A stretch of DNA of 64,000 nt, from NCBI RefSeq assembly GCF_029784165.1, contig NC_073695.1:209889781-209953780 (forward strand). Direction: 5' to 3'. Under the pieces are notes generated by a model. It saw nothing but the letters and a program-made list of their open reading frames with translations, did no database searches and was not told where the DNA came from. The position numbers and the translations under genes were made by a program. Position 1 is the first letter of the stretch. The number at the start of each line of letters is the position of its first letter. Below are positions 36,317 through 47,454 of this stretch, piece after piece. The DNA comes from Wyeomyia smithii (taxonomy: Eukaryota; Arthropoda; Insecta; Diptera; Culicidae).

Positions 36317-39300
36317 AAAACATATTAATAACTTTCTAAGAGTATAATAAAACATCGATTTTCAACCGGAATAACACCTCGAATCAGTCTCTAAAAGTTG
36401 ATATAATCATCGCATGTTGAATTCGTCGATTAGTTTTTCCTGTATGTTTGTGAGGAAACGACGATCTCAACTGAACTAAATGAAAAAATAAAAATTTTTT
36501 CTGCTACTCGTCTAGCAGATTATTATGACCCGTACTTGTGCAAAGCACTAATGGAAAACAATCCGAGGGAGGATATCTATCTAGGCTTTCTTCAAAACTG
36601 ACTGTTTTGGCAACGTTTTGACAATGCTTGGAACAGCAAAACACAAAAATTAACTCAATGTAGCGTGAAAGAAATATATGATGTTATATTTCGCGGTAAA
36701 CAACCGAACATCGATGGAAAACCCACTATTATTTTTCTTTGTGAACTTTCTAGGGTATACATGGTATGCGTTTTAATAACTGTAAAAGAAATACGTTGTA
36801 ATACCTTTAATAATTGTACCACCTGGGCGAACCATCACTTAAATTCATTCAAAAAGTTTCTGTGTCGAATATTTTGTAATTGCTTAAAATAGCATTAATG
36901 TTCTATGTAATGGCAAAGTTGAATCAAACGTAATAATAATTGATTTATTCCAGGGTTAGTTTGTAATGTTTGCAGTTCTGTTATTAACTTATTGTGAATT
37001 GACTCAATGTAAATTTTACAAACGACATATACATATATTTTATTTTTCAATTTATTGATTAATGTTGATTTGACGTTATTTTATTCAAAACATCATTACC
37101 GCAATATTAAAACAAAAAAATTTTTTTTTCTCGCATCCTCTATGCAATTTCCCTGGCAGCAAAGAGCGCCCGGAGAATTGTGGCTCATCACAAGTATAAC
37201 CGTCGGGATTAAAGCGACGATAAGTTAAAGTTCGGCTTCCCGTTCAAAGAACCTCTTTCACCGTAAAGCAAACTATGGCAACCAAGTTTCCCAGCCTGGC
37301 CAAGATAGTGGTGGTTTTCCGGTATTCTTCCGTCCTGTCGTCACCCGCACCGTACCCAATGTGGGTCAGTGTTTGAAAATGAGTTCGTTTTTGTCGACGC
37401 CGTTTTCGGGCTGCTAAACTGTGCATCTTTCTGCTCTGCACTTGCAGTGCAGGACCCATCTCGCACGTCTTGCCGCGGGAAAGCTATGAGCTTTTCCTGA
37501 AATGGTACACGTGAAGGCGCAACACAAAGCTCTTTCTATTCAACTTTGTCAAACAAACGCTTCCATCAGCCGCCGCCGGTGTAATGTACACAGGCATCCA
37601 TCCTTTGAATACGGACCAGAAATCGTCCGTCGACTGGCGCTGAACACGGTAACTGAATTAAAGTTCATCAAAAGTTAATTTGCGAACCTTTATAATTTAA
37701 CCGACTGCCAAAAGTTTCCTCCTTTTGTGAGGGTACAGTAGAAATAGAGAATCCCGATGAGCTCGTATGCATGGAACTGGTAAGAGGCTTAACGCATGTA
37801 AGCCGCTTGAACGTTGCGACAGTTCCTCGCTGTTAGTTTGCAGCGGATTAGCTCTCAATTGTCAGTATGTGCTCCACTACTAAATCACATAACGAAGCTC
37901 ACTCGTGACATCTCAGTCTAAACGGGCGCTTTAGACAGTTTACAACTCATGAAGCTGAGTGCAACGAATGGGGAACGCGAGTACACAAGCTCCAAACAAC
38001 GAACGAAGGCAGATCAGATGATTGTTCTGAAAATTTGGCATACGTCATTGTAAAAGGAAATAAAACATAGCTCATCAAATTTTAATGAGAAATTTGCCTT
38101 AATACATAAACAGCTCACTTACAGCTGCACGTTTCTTGACATAAGGCTAACTTGTTTGCTGGCCATGAAATAAGATCGATCATGAAAAACGCAAATAAAC
38201 CAGCATTAATAGCTTGTAGCAACTGCGATAACCACGATGAAGAACATAAAACGACAGCGCTGTTTCTTGCTGCTAATGGTATTCGGTAAAATTTCGTTAT
38301 TGAAATATTAATTTTATGGGTTTTCCAACTCATAAGTGAATTTCTGACATTATTGTAGGTGTATGTTTTTGTTTTCTATTTCTTCCATATATAATAAGGT
38401 GGCTGACTGGAAAAAGAGATCGTACGCGAATGTGTCCCCATGTTAGGGGCGGCGTACAACAGTGTAAGACCCGGAGCGGCCATATAAATCATAAAACGCC
38501 TTGCCAGCTATATTTAAGATCACAGCCCCTTCGCGTGACCGTGTATTGCAGCCCTAGTAAAGAAGCCGAACAGGAATTACTACGAACAATCCAGATCATA
38601 ATACGGAACGGAATAATCTGCATGGACCTATGCGATCTAAGAGAGGGACAATGATTATTGGAAACTTGGTACTTGAAATGTAAGGATTCTACACATGGCA
38701 GAGCTGAAGGGTAGCATTATTGACGTGGGACAACAAGGAGCTATCATTCATTAACACATAACACAGTAAACAAGAGGGTAGAAAACTAAAATTACCACGT
38801 TCTTGATTGTTATTTGCCAAAGTCATTGGTTCCAATTCCATCAGCGCTTTCATATTATTTGATTTCATTGTATTGTTTCTGATGGAATTCTTACTGACGC
38901 CGCGGCGGTACACTGGTAGTATTGGCAGAATAAACGAATTTGCATCAAACTCGACATACTAAACATTGAACAGCTATAACTATCAGGGCCCGAATACACA
39001 CACGGTGTGACAACACCTTCTTTGCGTAAATCATCACTACCTTCATGATACCTTCCAATGTGCCTTCTAGCTTCTAGCACTTTCCACTCGTCTCGTGGAA
39101 GGCGTAATCTCGCCGTCTTGAGCTTCGTCGTGTGCACACCTTCTTATCATGTCATCCAATTATTGTTTATTTATGTTTGTTGGCGGAAACAAAGGAGAAA
39201 AAAGTCTCAGCGGAAGGCGCGATTACGTCGTCTAATTTGTATTGAGAAGACGTCATTACACCGTATGTTTTTTCGGGCCTTTAGTCATAAAACATATGGT

Positions 39301-39359
39301 TTAAGCCATTCTGAGGTCTCTAGCGTGAAAAATGCAAAAAAGTAGGTTTTCCCATGCAT
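36317..39359. other. No gene recognised
   Basis: Noncoding DNA of mixed composition. GC-richer segments at 37130-37680 and 38430-38650 have no domain I recognise in any frame. A GCGTACAACAGTGTAAGACC stretch at 38452-38471 looks element-like but could not be placed. Confidence 0.35.
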
Positions 39360-42276
39360 TTTTGACGTAGGACTACGTCTAACCGCAGTATATCGAGATA
39401 CATTCTGAGGAAACTAAAAACCAAGGTGTAACGTCGGAATGAAAGATTTCAAACGGTAATACTGATGTAACCACATGATGGATCACAATGATCAATATGT
39501 CGTTAGATTGATAAAATAATAGACAATTTTTTTATTCTTCAGTTATCATTATCAATTCATTGTTAAACAGTAAAATTTCATAAAAGTTTCAAAGTCGAAT
39601 TTTCACGAACAATGTACCAATCACATGCGAGCACGCCTAGCACAGACTTCATGAGTGGACACCAAGTGCCTGGTGTGATATCCTGTATAGCAATGGCCAA
39701 AAATTTTTGACAGAATCTCCCCGTCCCAATAGGTCAACTAATGTTTGCTTTCATGAGCCTAGACTATTTTGATGTCTTGAAGGTGAAGCTTTTTCGGAAA
39801 GTTCGTCCACCTCCACTATCAGACAGTCTTACGTTCTGCTGTAAGAATGTCATTAAAACTGATGTCTTGAAAGAAAACATGCTGGCACAGGCAACAGTAC
39901 TGCACCGAGCAATGTATGAATAGAGCGCTGGTCACTCGTCGTCTATCAGTGCATAAGTACTCGATATTCTTTTGTGTGCAGTGAAGCCAAGTGAAGACTA
40001 CATTGCCACTGTCGACGCACAGCTAGGCGTGTTTGGTTAATGTGTAGGTATAGTAACAAATATCAGAACTCAATATGATTGTTCAGTTACCGTGAAAGAC
40101 GCTGCGCCGCCGGGGACAACAAAATTCTATATGTGTCGTTAAAAGCAGATAGCAGGGTATATGAATTTGGTGCATTGTACAAATAAAATGCGTTGTTTAT
40201 TTTTAAGCTTTATACTCTGATTTGAATTATTTAAATAACTAAATATAGCGTATTTAAAAACAATAGAAAACTAAAGTGCTCCTCACAGATCTTTGAATAG
40301 ATAGTTGAACGAGCTGTACTGATGATTATAGGTTGCTAGTTAAATGAATTTAGTTCAATATAACAATCCCACGGTGGCGGTATATAGGAAAGCCAAGTTC
40401 ATTTCATCTTGATATTAGAGCTCCCACATTTGTATGTCATTTGTATTTTCCAATTCGATTTTTTTTGACAATAGCAGCTTCAAAATATTACCTTACTTGT
40501 AACTGTTCAGCACCATGCAAACATTAATTGCTGAGGCTAATGTTGCATATCACTCGAGTCCGGTTTATTTTTAAAGATAATAGACAATTGACTTTTGAAA
40601 CTGATTAATTTTTTTTTCTGATTCTGTTTACTGATAAAATGTTTAAATTGACCTGAATTGAATGACAACATGTTCATAAAATTCTATGTCAATGTTGAGT
40701 TTTCTGTGAATATTCCTTTTTCGACTGAAAAATGTAATTCTTTATCGTTATTTTTTCCACGAACTTGTAACTGCAGGAAAATTTTTTGTGACATGTTTGC
40801 CGCTTCGTGGTCGGTGAGTGAGTTGTCTTTCACAAGACAAATAAATATAGAAAGAAGTTGAATTTCTACTAAATCGTACTCAATTTAGATCTGTATAGAA
40901 GGTATCCTTTTCGCGTATTGAAGAAAATTGACTGTATCAGAATGAAAGCTTTTCATAAATGTTAAAGAGAATATTTTGTTCTTCTAAACTAGAGTGCTGC
41001 AAATAAATAATCGAAATACAGACCCTGTACGATTCTGGCAACTCCCCAACTGGTCTCGAGGTACGATGCTGGCCTAACAAGCCAGTCGTCGTAGGTTCGA
41101 GTCTTGACTCGGGAGAGACTGTTAGTGTCAGTAGGATCGTAGCGCAAGCCCCGCAATTGTCCTGTACACTTAACAGTTGGCTGCGAAGTCTGTGTATAGT
41201 AAACAGAAGGTCAAGTTCCGAATCGGAATGTAGCACCAAGGCTTTGCTTTGCTTTACGATTTTGGCAACACTCCAGAATTTTTGCTGTTGCCAAAATCGA
41301 ACCATACCAAAAATTAACGGTTCTCTTTTCATGACTATTTTTCTATTATTTAAGTGGCCTATGACGACCTTAACAGTTGATATGGCCACCAATAAACTAG
41401 TTTTAGTTCCAAGCAGTGCTGATAAAAGTCATTTTCCCCAGCAAAATTCTTCGAAAATACCAGCCAATCATTTTCAATTTTCACTTCCAATGATCGCTGC
41501 ACTCTTTCAGATACACTAGATTTTCGTCCCAGTAACGTGCTGTTATACTCAGATGAAATAGATCGCGCGCATCGTTCACGGTTACGGAATGAAATTTGAC
41601 GACAAATCCAACCAAATGATCTTCACTTTAAAGCGAAAAAGAAAAACAAACAGTCTACTCAACCAAAATGAACCTCACCGAAACACTTTTTCACTGACAC
41701 TGACCGATGCCTTGACAATCTTCGTTAACTGATAAACTGATTTTGTTGTCTTGTTTCCATCGCATGAAATATAATGAGGTGTTTTGACAGTTCACTTCCA
41801 TGCAAAAAGCGGGAAGGGAGAACTCTGAAAGGATTGTAAAAAAATAACGTTTATGGATGCTTTTTTTCACTTTCACTCAAGAGTGTCAACAAATATCAAC
41901 CCTGGTTCCAAGTCGTTTCAGGTATCGCTTGATGAATTTTGGCTGACAACCTAGATACTTAGAATTACCACCCTAAAAATTAGAGGCATAGTACTGCTTT
42001 GATCATGATCAGGAACAGGAACCATTTTACCGATTCCGGTCATCCGCTTCGGCAACATAAAGAACCAAAATACTTTTCTTCTGGAGTATGTTGAGCTTAA
42101 ATTGGTGAAAAAAATCAAGAAAACTAAAAAATGTGATTAATTTGTGCCAAAATCGAACCGTGCCAGAAGTAAAACGAGTTCAAATCGAACAGAGCCTCAA
42201 AAGGACATATAAAACTATTGAAGTCCTACGTCAACTATGCGGTCGTGTCTTGGATACCACCCTCCTACTTTTTTTC
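39360..42276. mobile_element. Unclassified 2.9-kb repeat, copy 2
   Basis: Same repeat and orientation as 25331-28235, at least 99 percent identical by eye. The left flank (CCCATGCAT) and right flank (CATACAAAT) differ from those of copy 1. A 3-bp CAT on both sides might be a target duplication but is too short to trust. It carries the nested SINE at the same internal site as copy 1. Confidence 0.7.
41043..41255 (+). mobile_element. tRNA-derived SINE nested in 2.9-kb copy 2
   Basis: Identical in position and flanking duplication (41029-41042 and 41256-41269) to the SINE in copy 1. The SINE therefore inserted once into an ancestor and was copied along with its host repeat. Confidence 0.82.
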
Positions 42277-42346
42277 ATACAAATTTGAAATGCAATGCGC
42301 CAAGCGGACACAAAACCACTCGACTTTCAACAAATTTAGGATTATT

Positions 42347-42595
42347 TGGTCGGCGTGCGACCAGACCGAACCAAGCGCCATTTCTTTTGAAAATTGAGTT
42401 TTTAACACTAGTGGATGTTAAAACTGATAATCTATCTTATGAAAAAATGAAATCATTTGAACAGTTTATAGTGGTATTATACAAAAATTTCTTTGCAGCA
42501 ACTTGCAGGAAGCATACGGGATGGTTAAACTTTGATCGACGATTACTCAAAACAATGTTTTTGGTGCTTGGTTCGGTCTGATCGCACGCCGACCA
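42347..42595. mobile_element. MITE-like element with 34-bp terminal inverted repeats (249 bp)
   Basis: Positions 42347-42380 and 42562-42595 are inverted repeats with two mismatches in 34, starting TGGTCGGCGTGCGA. The interior is AT-rich and noncoding. Flanking bases do not give a clear target duplication. An RNA from it could fold as a hairpin with a 34-bp stem. Family not recognised. Confidence 0.7.
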
Positions 42596-42869
42596 TTTGG
42601 GACCCCAAATAGAACAAAAAAACTTGGTTCTGGGTTTGTGCTGTCAAGTTTCATTTTTTTTTTTCATATATCGACGCCCTACTCTAACATACATGTCAGG
42701 AAGCGGCACCTGTGGTCTGTGGTAGCAGCGGCTGAATAAGATCGCCAAGTCGATTTTTCCGGTGAATCGCGACGGTGGGGATGAACGTCGAGGCTTATTT
42801 TACCCTGGATGATAACGACAGGTAGGGCACTTCGCATTTTACTACCCCCAAGAATGAAGTGAGCCCCGA

Positions 42870-43130
42870 GGTGAAGTTCATTTTACAAACCAAGTTCTCC
42901 GAAGAGGTGCTGCTGTGGCTGATAATCAGCGAAAAGGAGATGTCAAAGCCGCTCTTCCTTCATTCAAAACTCACCGTGAACGGGGAAATTTATAGTAAGA
43001 AGTGCCTGCCGGAAGTTGCGTCGTTCATCAAGTAGCCAAGAATACCTATGTGGTACCCAAGTCTGCAGACCTGCCCAACGTGCCCCAGCTGTGTTCCATC
43101 GACGCCCCTTTTAGACGCCCCGCGTTAGAA
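42870..43130 (+). pseudogene. Tc1/mariner (ITm) transposase relic, catalytic half
   Basis: One frame at about 42870-43035 reads ...EVLLWLIISEKEMSKPLF, then LTVNGEIYSKKCLPEVASFI, the pattern around the second catalytic Asp region of ITm transposases. After a stop and frame change, 43065-43115 reads NVPQLCSIDAPF, corresponding to the conserved NxPQxxPIExFW box with its Glu region altered. Part of the DD(x)E core between them is missing. No terminal repeats were found. Clearly inactive. Confidence 0.6.
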
Positions 43131-43720
43131 AAAGGGTGTCAAGAAGACAGTGAGCTCGGAAACGGAGTGGGGACTAAACGATCATCAAAGTCTACGAAGG
43201 CGCGGAACAGGTAGCCTGGTGCGATGTTGCACAAGCGGAGACTAAAGTTAATTTGCAATATCCGGTTCCCAAGGTGAACAGCGTTTCCTATTGCAGTTGT
43301 TATGCTCGACTACGTTGGCCTATCGAAAGGTTCGTTCAGATGGTCGACCTCTTAACCATGGTAACCATGATGGGCCTTACGCCGTTGGTGGTGATGGGCT
43401 GTTGAGTGGGTAAGTCGCTGTACGTATCAGAGGGGTCAGATCTTATTGGAAACTTTGGCAAAGCTCAACTTAGATCCGGCCAACGTTGCGATCAAGTGTT
43501 TATTGAGCGGAAATTGTGCGAAGTCGGTCAACGACGCGATGTTCCCCAGCCCATGATTGATCATGAACTGAAGCGTAGACGATGACTACAGCAATAGTGA
43601 TGATCAGTTAATTCGCCATAGTGCAGACCTCAACAGGAGGTGGCATGCAACGGGTAGAGCCAACACTCAACACTTCTACTGTCCCCGGGTGTATTTGAGG
43701 AGGCAGTGAAAAGAGAGCTA

Positions 43721-43732
43721 GGGGGGGGGGGG
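43721..43732 (+). repeat. G12 homopolymer
   Basis: Twelve consecutive G in otherwise AT-rich DNA; likely polymorphic in length, or an assembly-sensitive point. Confidence 0.9.
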
Positions 43733-43984
43733 TCAGTTGGCTCCGTCTGAGTGCTGACCAATTAGTTGTTCGCCAACCTATGAATGGAGAGTCTCTGGTA
43801 AACTAGTAGGTTGACGCGATAGCGGACATGACGGAACCGTTGACCGTGAGATAGAGTGTAGTACAGAATTAGGACTTGCAAAATCGGCGCTTAGGAGTGC
43901 GATAAAGACGAGCAAGAAGTTTGCCTTAAAAGACTATGCACGAGTACCAATACGACCCCGTGGAATAACACCAACAGAATCACA

Positions 43985-44800
43985 ATGGCCAAGACCAAAG
44001 TCATATTGGTGCCTGCAGAGCGATCATTGACGATGCTCGAGGGTATCATCGAGGGTCTCTTTCCACGCCATGAGGCAAGTCGCTGGCCTCCGACTGTGGA
44101 ATCTCACGTACGACGTTACAGTTTCTCACACACAGTCCAAAAATGGTCGGCCAACCTGCCGGACATCCGATTGGTGAGCGACGACAGCTATGTTGAGGTT
44201 GAGGAGAAGCAAGAGTTACGAAAGAAAACTCATTGTGATCGTAAATCCCTAAAGGTGTGCAAGGCACCGGAACTAGATGGAATCCCGTAGCTGGTCATCG
44301 AAACGGTCATAAAAGTGGCCTCCGGGCTATTCCGGGTAGTCATGCAAAAGTCCTTCTTTCCGGAGAGGTGAAAACGATAGAAACTGGTCCTACTGCCGAA
44401 GGCTGGAAACCCGCTAGATACCGTAGGGGCGCCTAGACCCAACTGTCTTCAGGACATTGCTTGAAATGACTGGATTCTATTCTCTTCGTTACCAAGACTG
44501 ATGGTAGTCCAGCGCACGAAAAGAAGCATTCACTATTGCGGTTTATTGCGGACATTCCGCGAATGGTAGATGGACGCACCGACTTATTCCGGAGGTATCC
44601 GAATGAGTCGAGAGGTACCATGGAGAAGTGAATTCCCCCGTAACGCAGATCCTGTCAGGCCTTGGTTGCTTCAGGCAGTATCTGCACAGGTTCAGGCGTG
44701 GTCACCCGTATGTCCCGAGTACGTGGATGTGGAGGAAACCGCTGTAATACTAACCCGTTGTTCCGGGAAAATAAGAGCTGGAGATTGGAGAGGCTTTAGT
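43985..44800 (+). pseudogene. R1-clade LINE ORF2 relic, internally deleted
   Basis: The frame 43985-44290 ends with a segment like the pre-RT region and the start of the RT of R1-clade LINEs (LEGIIEGLFPRHEASRWPPT, then KVCKAPELDGIP). It continues past stops with VLLPKAG-like residues near 44390. After an internal deletion of most of the RT, 44600-44720 reads GEVNFP, then LSGLGCFRQYLHRFRRGHP, typical of the conserved C-terminal region before the Cys-His motif of R1 elements. Several stops and frameshifts separate these pieces. Confidence 0.6.
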
Positions 44801-44929
44801 GGGCTTGGTTAATTCAACCCCACTCTCTGCGCTCTCTTCTCAGGTGTCTTAAGCAGGTCTCCGTCACCTTGCAGAAAAAAAGGGAAAAAATACTTTACTT
44901 GTACTTGCACGCGTCTTTATCCTGACTAG

Positions 44930-45545
44930 CGAACTGCGAAAGGTGATTATGGAAGCCGCAGCTATCCAGGAGATACGGGATTACGAAAACGGGGCAACGT
45001 GAATTCCGGGCAATAGTTCTTATTGCAGAATCTTTATTCAAGTACCAGCGGCGCCGTAATTGTCGGTTACGAGCTAATAGGAACACAGATAGAGGTCGAT
45101 CCGTGATCTTGTATGCGTGTTGAGAATTTAGGGCGAATTCTTCAATTACAGCCTAATTAATGTGTACGCACCGACCAACGAGTGACAGCGAGTTACTGGT
45201 GAAAAAATCCACGACTACGGCTGTGACACTTTAGAGCGGAGGGAGATATCGAGCAGCCAGCCACTGAAAAGAGACTTCGTCGCCGGAAGAAACGGAGCAT
45301 TGGGAGCGTATTATTGCGGTGGCGAAGAGTTGCTTCTCCAGGCACGAGGACCTTTTCTAGAAAGATTAACGGAATCAGAAACTTAAACGGTTTTGCCCCT
45401 GTCAGGTACGTCGACAGGGAGGGAAACCTAATTACCGTTAAATCAGAGGTGGCCAGGCATTGGAACTAACATTTCAATGTGCTATTGAACGGCGAGGAAG
45501 ACAGAGGCATCGAAAAAAGCAGTGTAACGAGCACCTTAGAACTAT
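44930..45545 (+). pseudogene. RTE-like LINE relic: endonuclease and pre-RT fragments
   Basis: At 44950-44970 one frame reads AAIQEIR, the endonuclease segment with the catalytic Glu; at 45138-45180 another reads FFNYSLINVYAPTNE. At 45360-45530 a frame reads INGIRNLNGFAPV, then DREGNLITVKSEVARHW, similar to the linker before RT in the RTE element at 47.5-50.8 kb. The second half of the endonuclease is missing, and stops interrupt every frame. It is a different, older element than the RTE copy nearby. Confidence 0.5.
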
Positions 45546-46229
45546 TTATTTTCAAAAACTATTATTACTAATGGTGATGTTGATCACAAATGATTTTCTT
45601 ATTTAATTTACTGCCTTTAATCGCATACCAGTCCCATACGGGTTTTCATCGTATTTTAGTTGAATATAAGATTTCATCTTTTTTTTTACTTCACTATCGA
45701 TTAAGGAAATAAAAAAATCTGTTTTATTTGAAAAAGTCAGAAAAAAATGTGAAGTCAAATTGTCCCATCTTAAAAATAATCGCATATCAGTCCCACCAAA
45801 TGTTTTTCCTGAGTATGGCCATATTTTTTTGATTCAATCCACATAGCAAATATTTGGTGCTGTTTTTCAAGCTTTTTACTGTTGAAAAAACCATTAAATA
45901 AATAATTAATAAATGCAAGGTTGTTTCAAATAAACTCCACACAAAAGTTAATTTTAAGTAGACACTGAAACTGCAACTTTTTCTTAAAGTACGCTACTGA
46001 AAGGTTATTGGTTTCGTCAATCAGAGGGATACTAGCCTTGAGCAATGCTGCTTCCTGTAAGGGGTAGATTTCCTGTGGATGATCTGCTCACTTCAAATTA
46101 TCATTTAAGTTGAAATTATCAGTACTCGGAAGAAATATTTTTTAGTTGATAAGCTAAAAACAGATTGTACCTCTTTTCATCGCCGGCGTCTTCCGTCAAG
46201 TCACTGTTGTAATGAAATTGGAAATTAAG
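45546..46229. other. No gene; repeated TCGCATATCAGTCCCA-type motif
   Basis: AT-rich noncoding DNA. TAATCGCATACCAGTCCCAT (45617-45636) and AATCGCATATCAGTCCCAC (45778-45796) are direct repeats, and AATCGCATATCAATCTC recurs at 46960-46976 beside the inverted-repeat element. Their meaning is unknown; they may be subterminal repeats of an old transposon. Confidence 0.4.
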
Positions 46230-46395
46230 GAAGCTCTGTAGCCGCAAGGTTACAGAGTCCGCTTTGGTAAGCGGGTGGTCGTGGGTTCGAATCTTAGTAT
46301 AATCAGGCCATTTGGGTGCCAAAGGACTTTAGCATGGTTTTATTCTCAGGCTTCCCACCAAGTACCCTTTCTTCAATCTGAATTCTACAGTACCT
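46230..46395 (+). mobile_element. tRNA-derived SINE, plus strand
   Basis: The best-preserved copy of the family also seen at 16715 and 18130. The head GCCGCAAGGTTACAGAGTCC, then GTAAGCGGGTGGTCGTGGG, leads to a B box GGTTCGAATCTT (46282-46293). The body AAAGGACTTTAGCATGGTTT leads to CTGAATTCTAC. The head has tRNA-like boxes but no complete tRNA fold. Confidence 0.7.
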
Positions 46396-46404
46396 CTGTT
46401 GACT

Positions 46405-46570
46405 CTCCTTCTAACAAAAAAAGTCCCTATTATAATAAAAAACTGGTGTGAGTAACGTATGATAGTTCTCTCCAGGGAATTGTAATTAGGCGATATTGTT
46501 AGGATGAACTGAGGCTCGGTATAGTAGAGTAGTGAGGTTGAAACGGAATGGTAAAACTTACACACAAGCA
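46405..46570 (+). repeat. Dispersed repeat module shared with 18290-18500
   Basis: Contains CTCCAGGGAATTGTAATTAG, GGCGATATT and GAGGCTCGGTATAG in the same order as at 18.3-18.5 kb. It directly follows the SINE here. Confidence 0.5.
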
Positions 46571-47443
46571 CGGATATGAATGATAAGCGTAATTTCTGGT
46601 CGCAGTGATGAGTCCACACAGGAAAAAAATGAAATTGGAAATTTCCCTTTGTCGAAACCACATTTCCATTACGCAAATAAATGCACGGCTAATGCGGAGT
46701 AATTTTATTCAGTACGTATTGCGACACACTGAAGATGTAAGAAAGGAAATTATTCAGTAGCATATGCAAGACTTCAAAGTTATACTCTGCTTTTTCAACG
46801 ACTACCTTGAAGTCGGGATAAGTAATGGGTGGACGTTTCCGCCATTCTCCATGCAGAATAGAAGCTGTCTGCGGCCATAAACGTCTTCCCATATTCAAAA
46901 TATTTGAGAAAAATATGACTGGACTGGACTGGATTATTTTGCTACTCGATTACCTAAATAATCGCATATCAATCTCTAATTAAGCATCTCTGCATACTTA
47001 CTTTTTCCAAAATTAGTCTAGACTGTCTTCTGAAAAGGGCAAAACTTTTTTTGCCGATTTTTTGTAAATCAATATAATTCAAAAACGGTAAATTCTACAA
47101 AAAAGTGTTCTATAAGTAACTTGTAGGAAATTGTCTGAATTTTCATAAAAAAATATGAAAAAAATTATATATCAAGTCCTACACTGAAAAAAAAAGCAAT
47201 TTAAACACAAAACATCTATTTAAAAAAAATTATTATCTCCGAATTGGCTAAAAAATTTTTTGGTGAGAGACAACATTGTTGGCAACTTGAGCATATTTAA
47301 GGAAAAAAAGTTATTCTCAAAAAAAAATTAAAATGCAAACTAAAACTAAGGTGTATTATTTTTTCAATGTAAAACAACCTGATAGAATTAAATACTTGTT
47401 ATGTTTTGATTATTTTAGTTTTAAACAATTTAAAACAAGTAAA

Positions 47444-47454
47444 ACTCAATGCCT
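47444..47454. repeat. Target-site duplication ACTCAATGCCT, left copy
   Basis: Eleven bases repeated exactly at 50817-50827. In the uninterrupted right arm of the host transposon the same sequence occurs once, in inverted orientation (around 51804), which proves the LINE inserted here after the inverted repeats formed. Confidence 0.93.

Noticed and set aside
25331..42276. The two 2.9-kb copies as LTRs of one giant retrotransposon
   Set aside because: They lack TG...CA ends, the intervening 11 kb has no gag-pol, and it is filled with unrelated repeats.
42237..42581. 114-codon plus-strand frame
   Set aside because: Spans the end of the 2.9-kb repeat and the MITE-like element, including its inverted repeats; coincidental.
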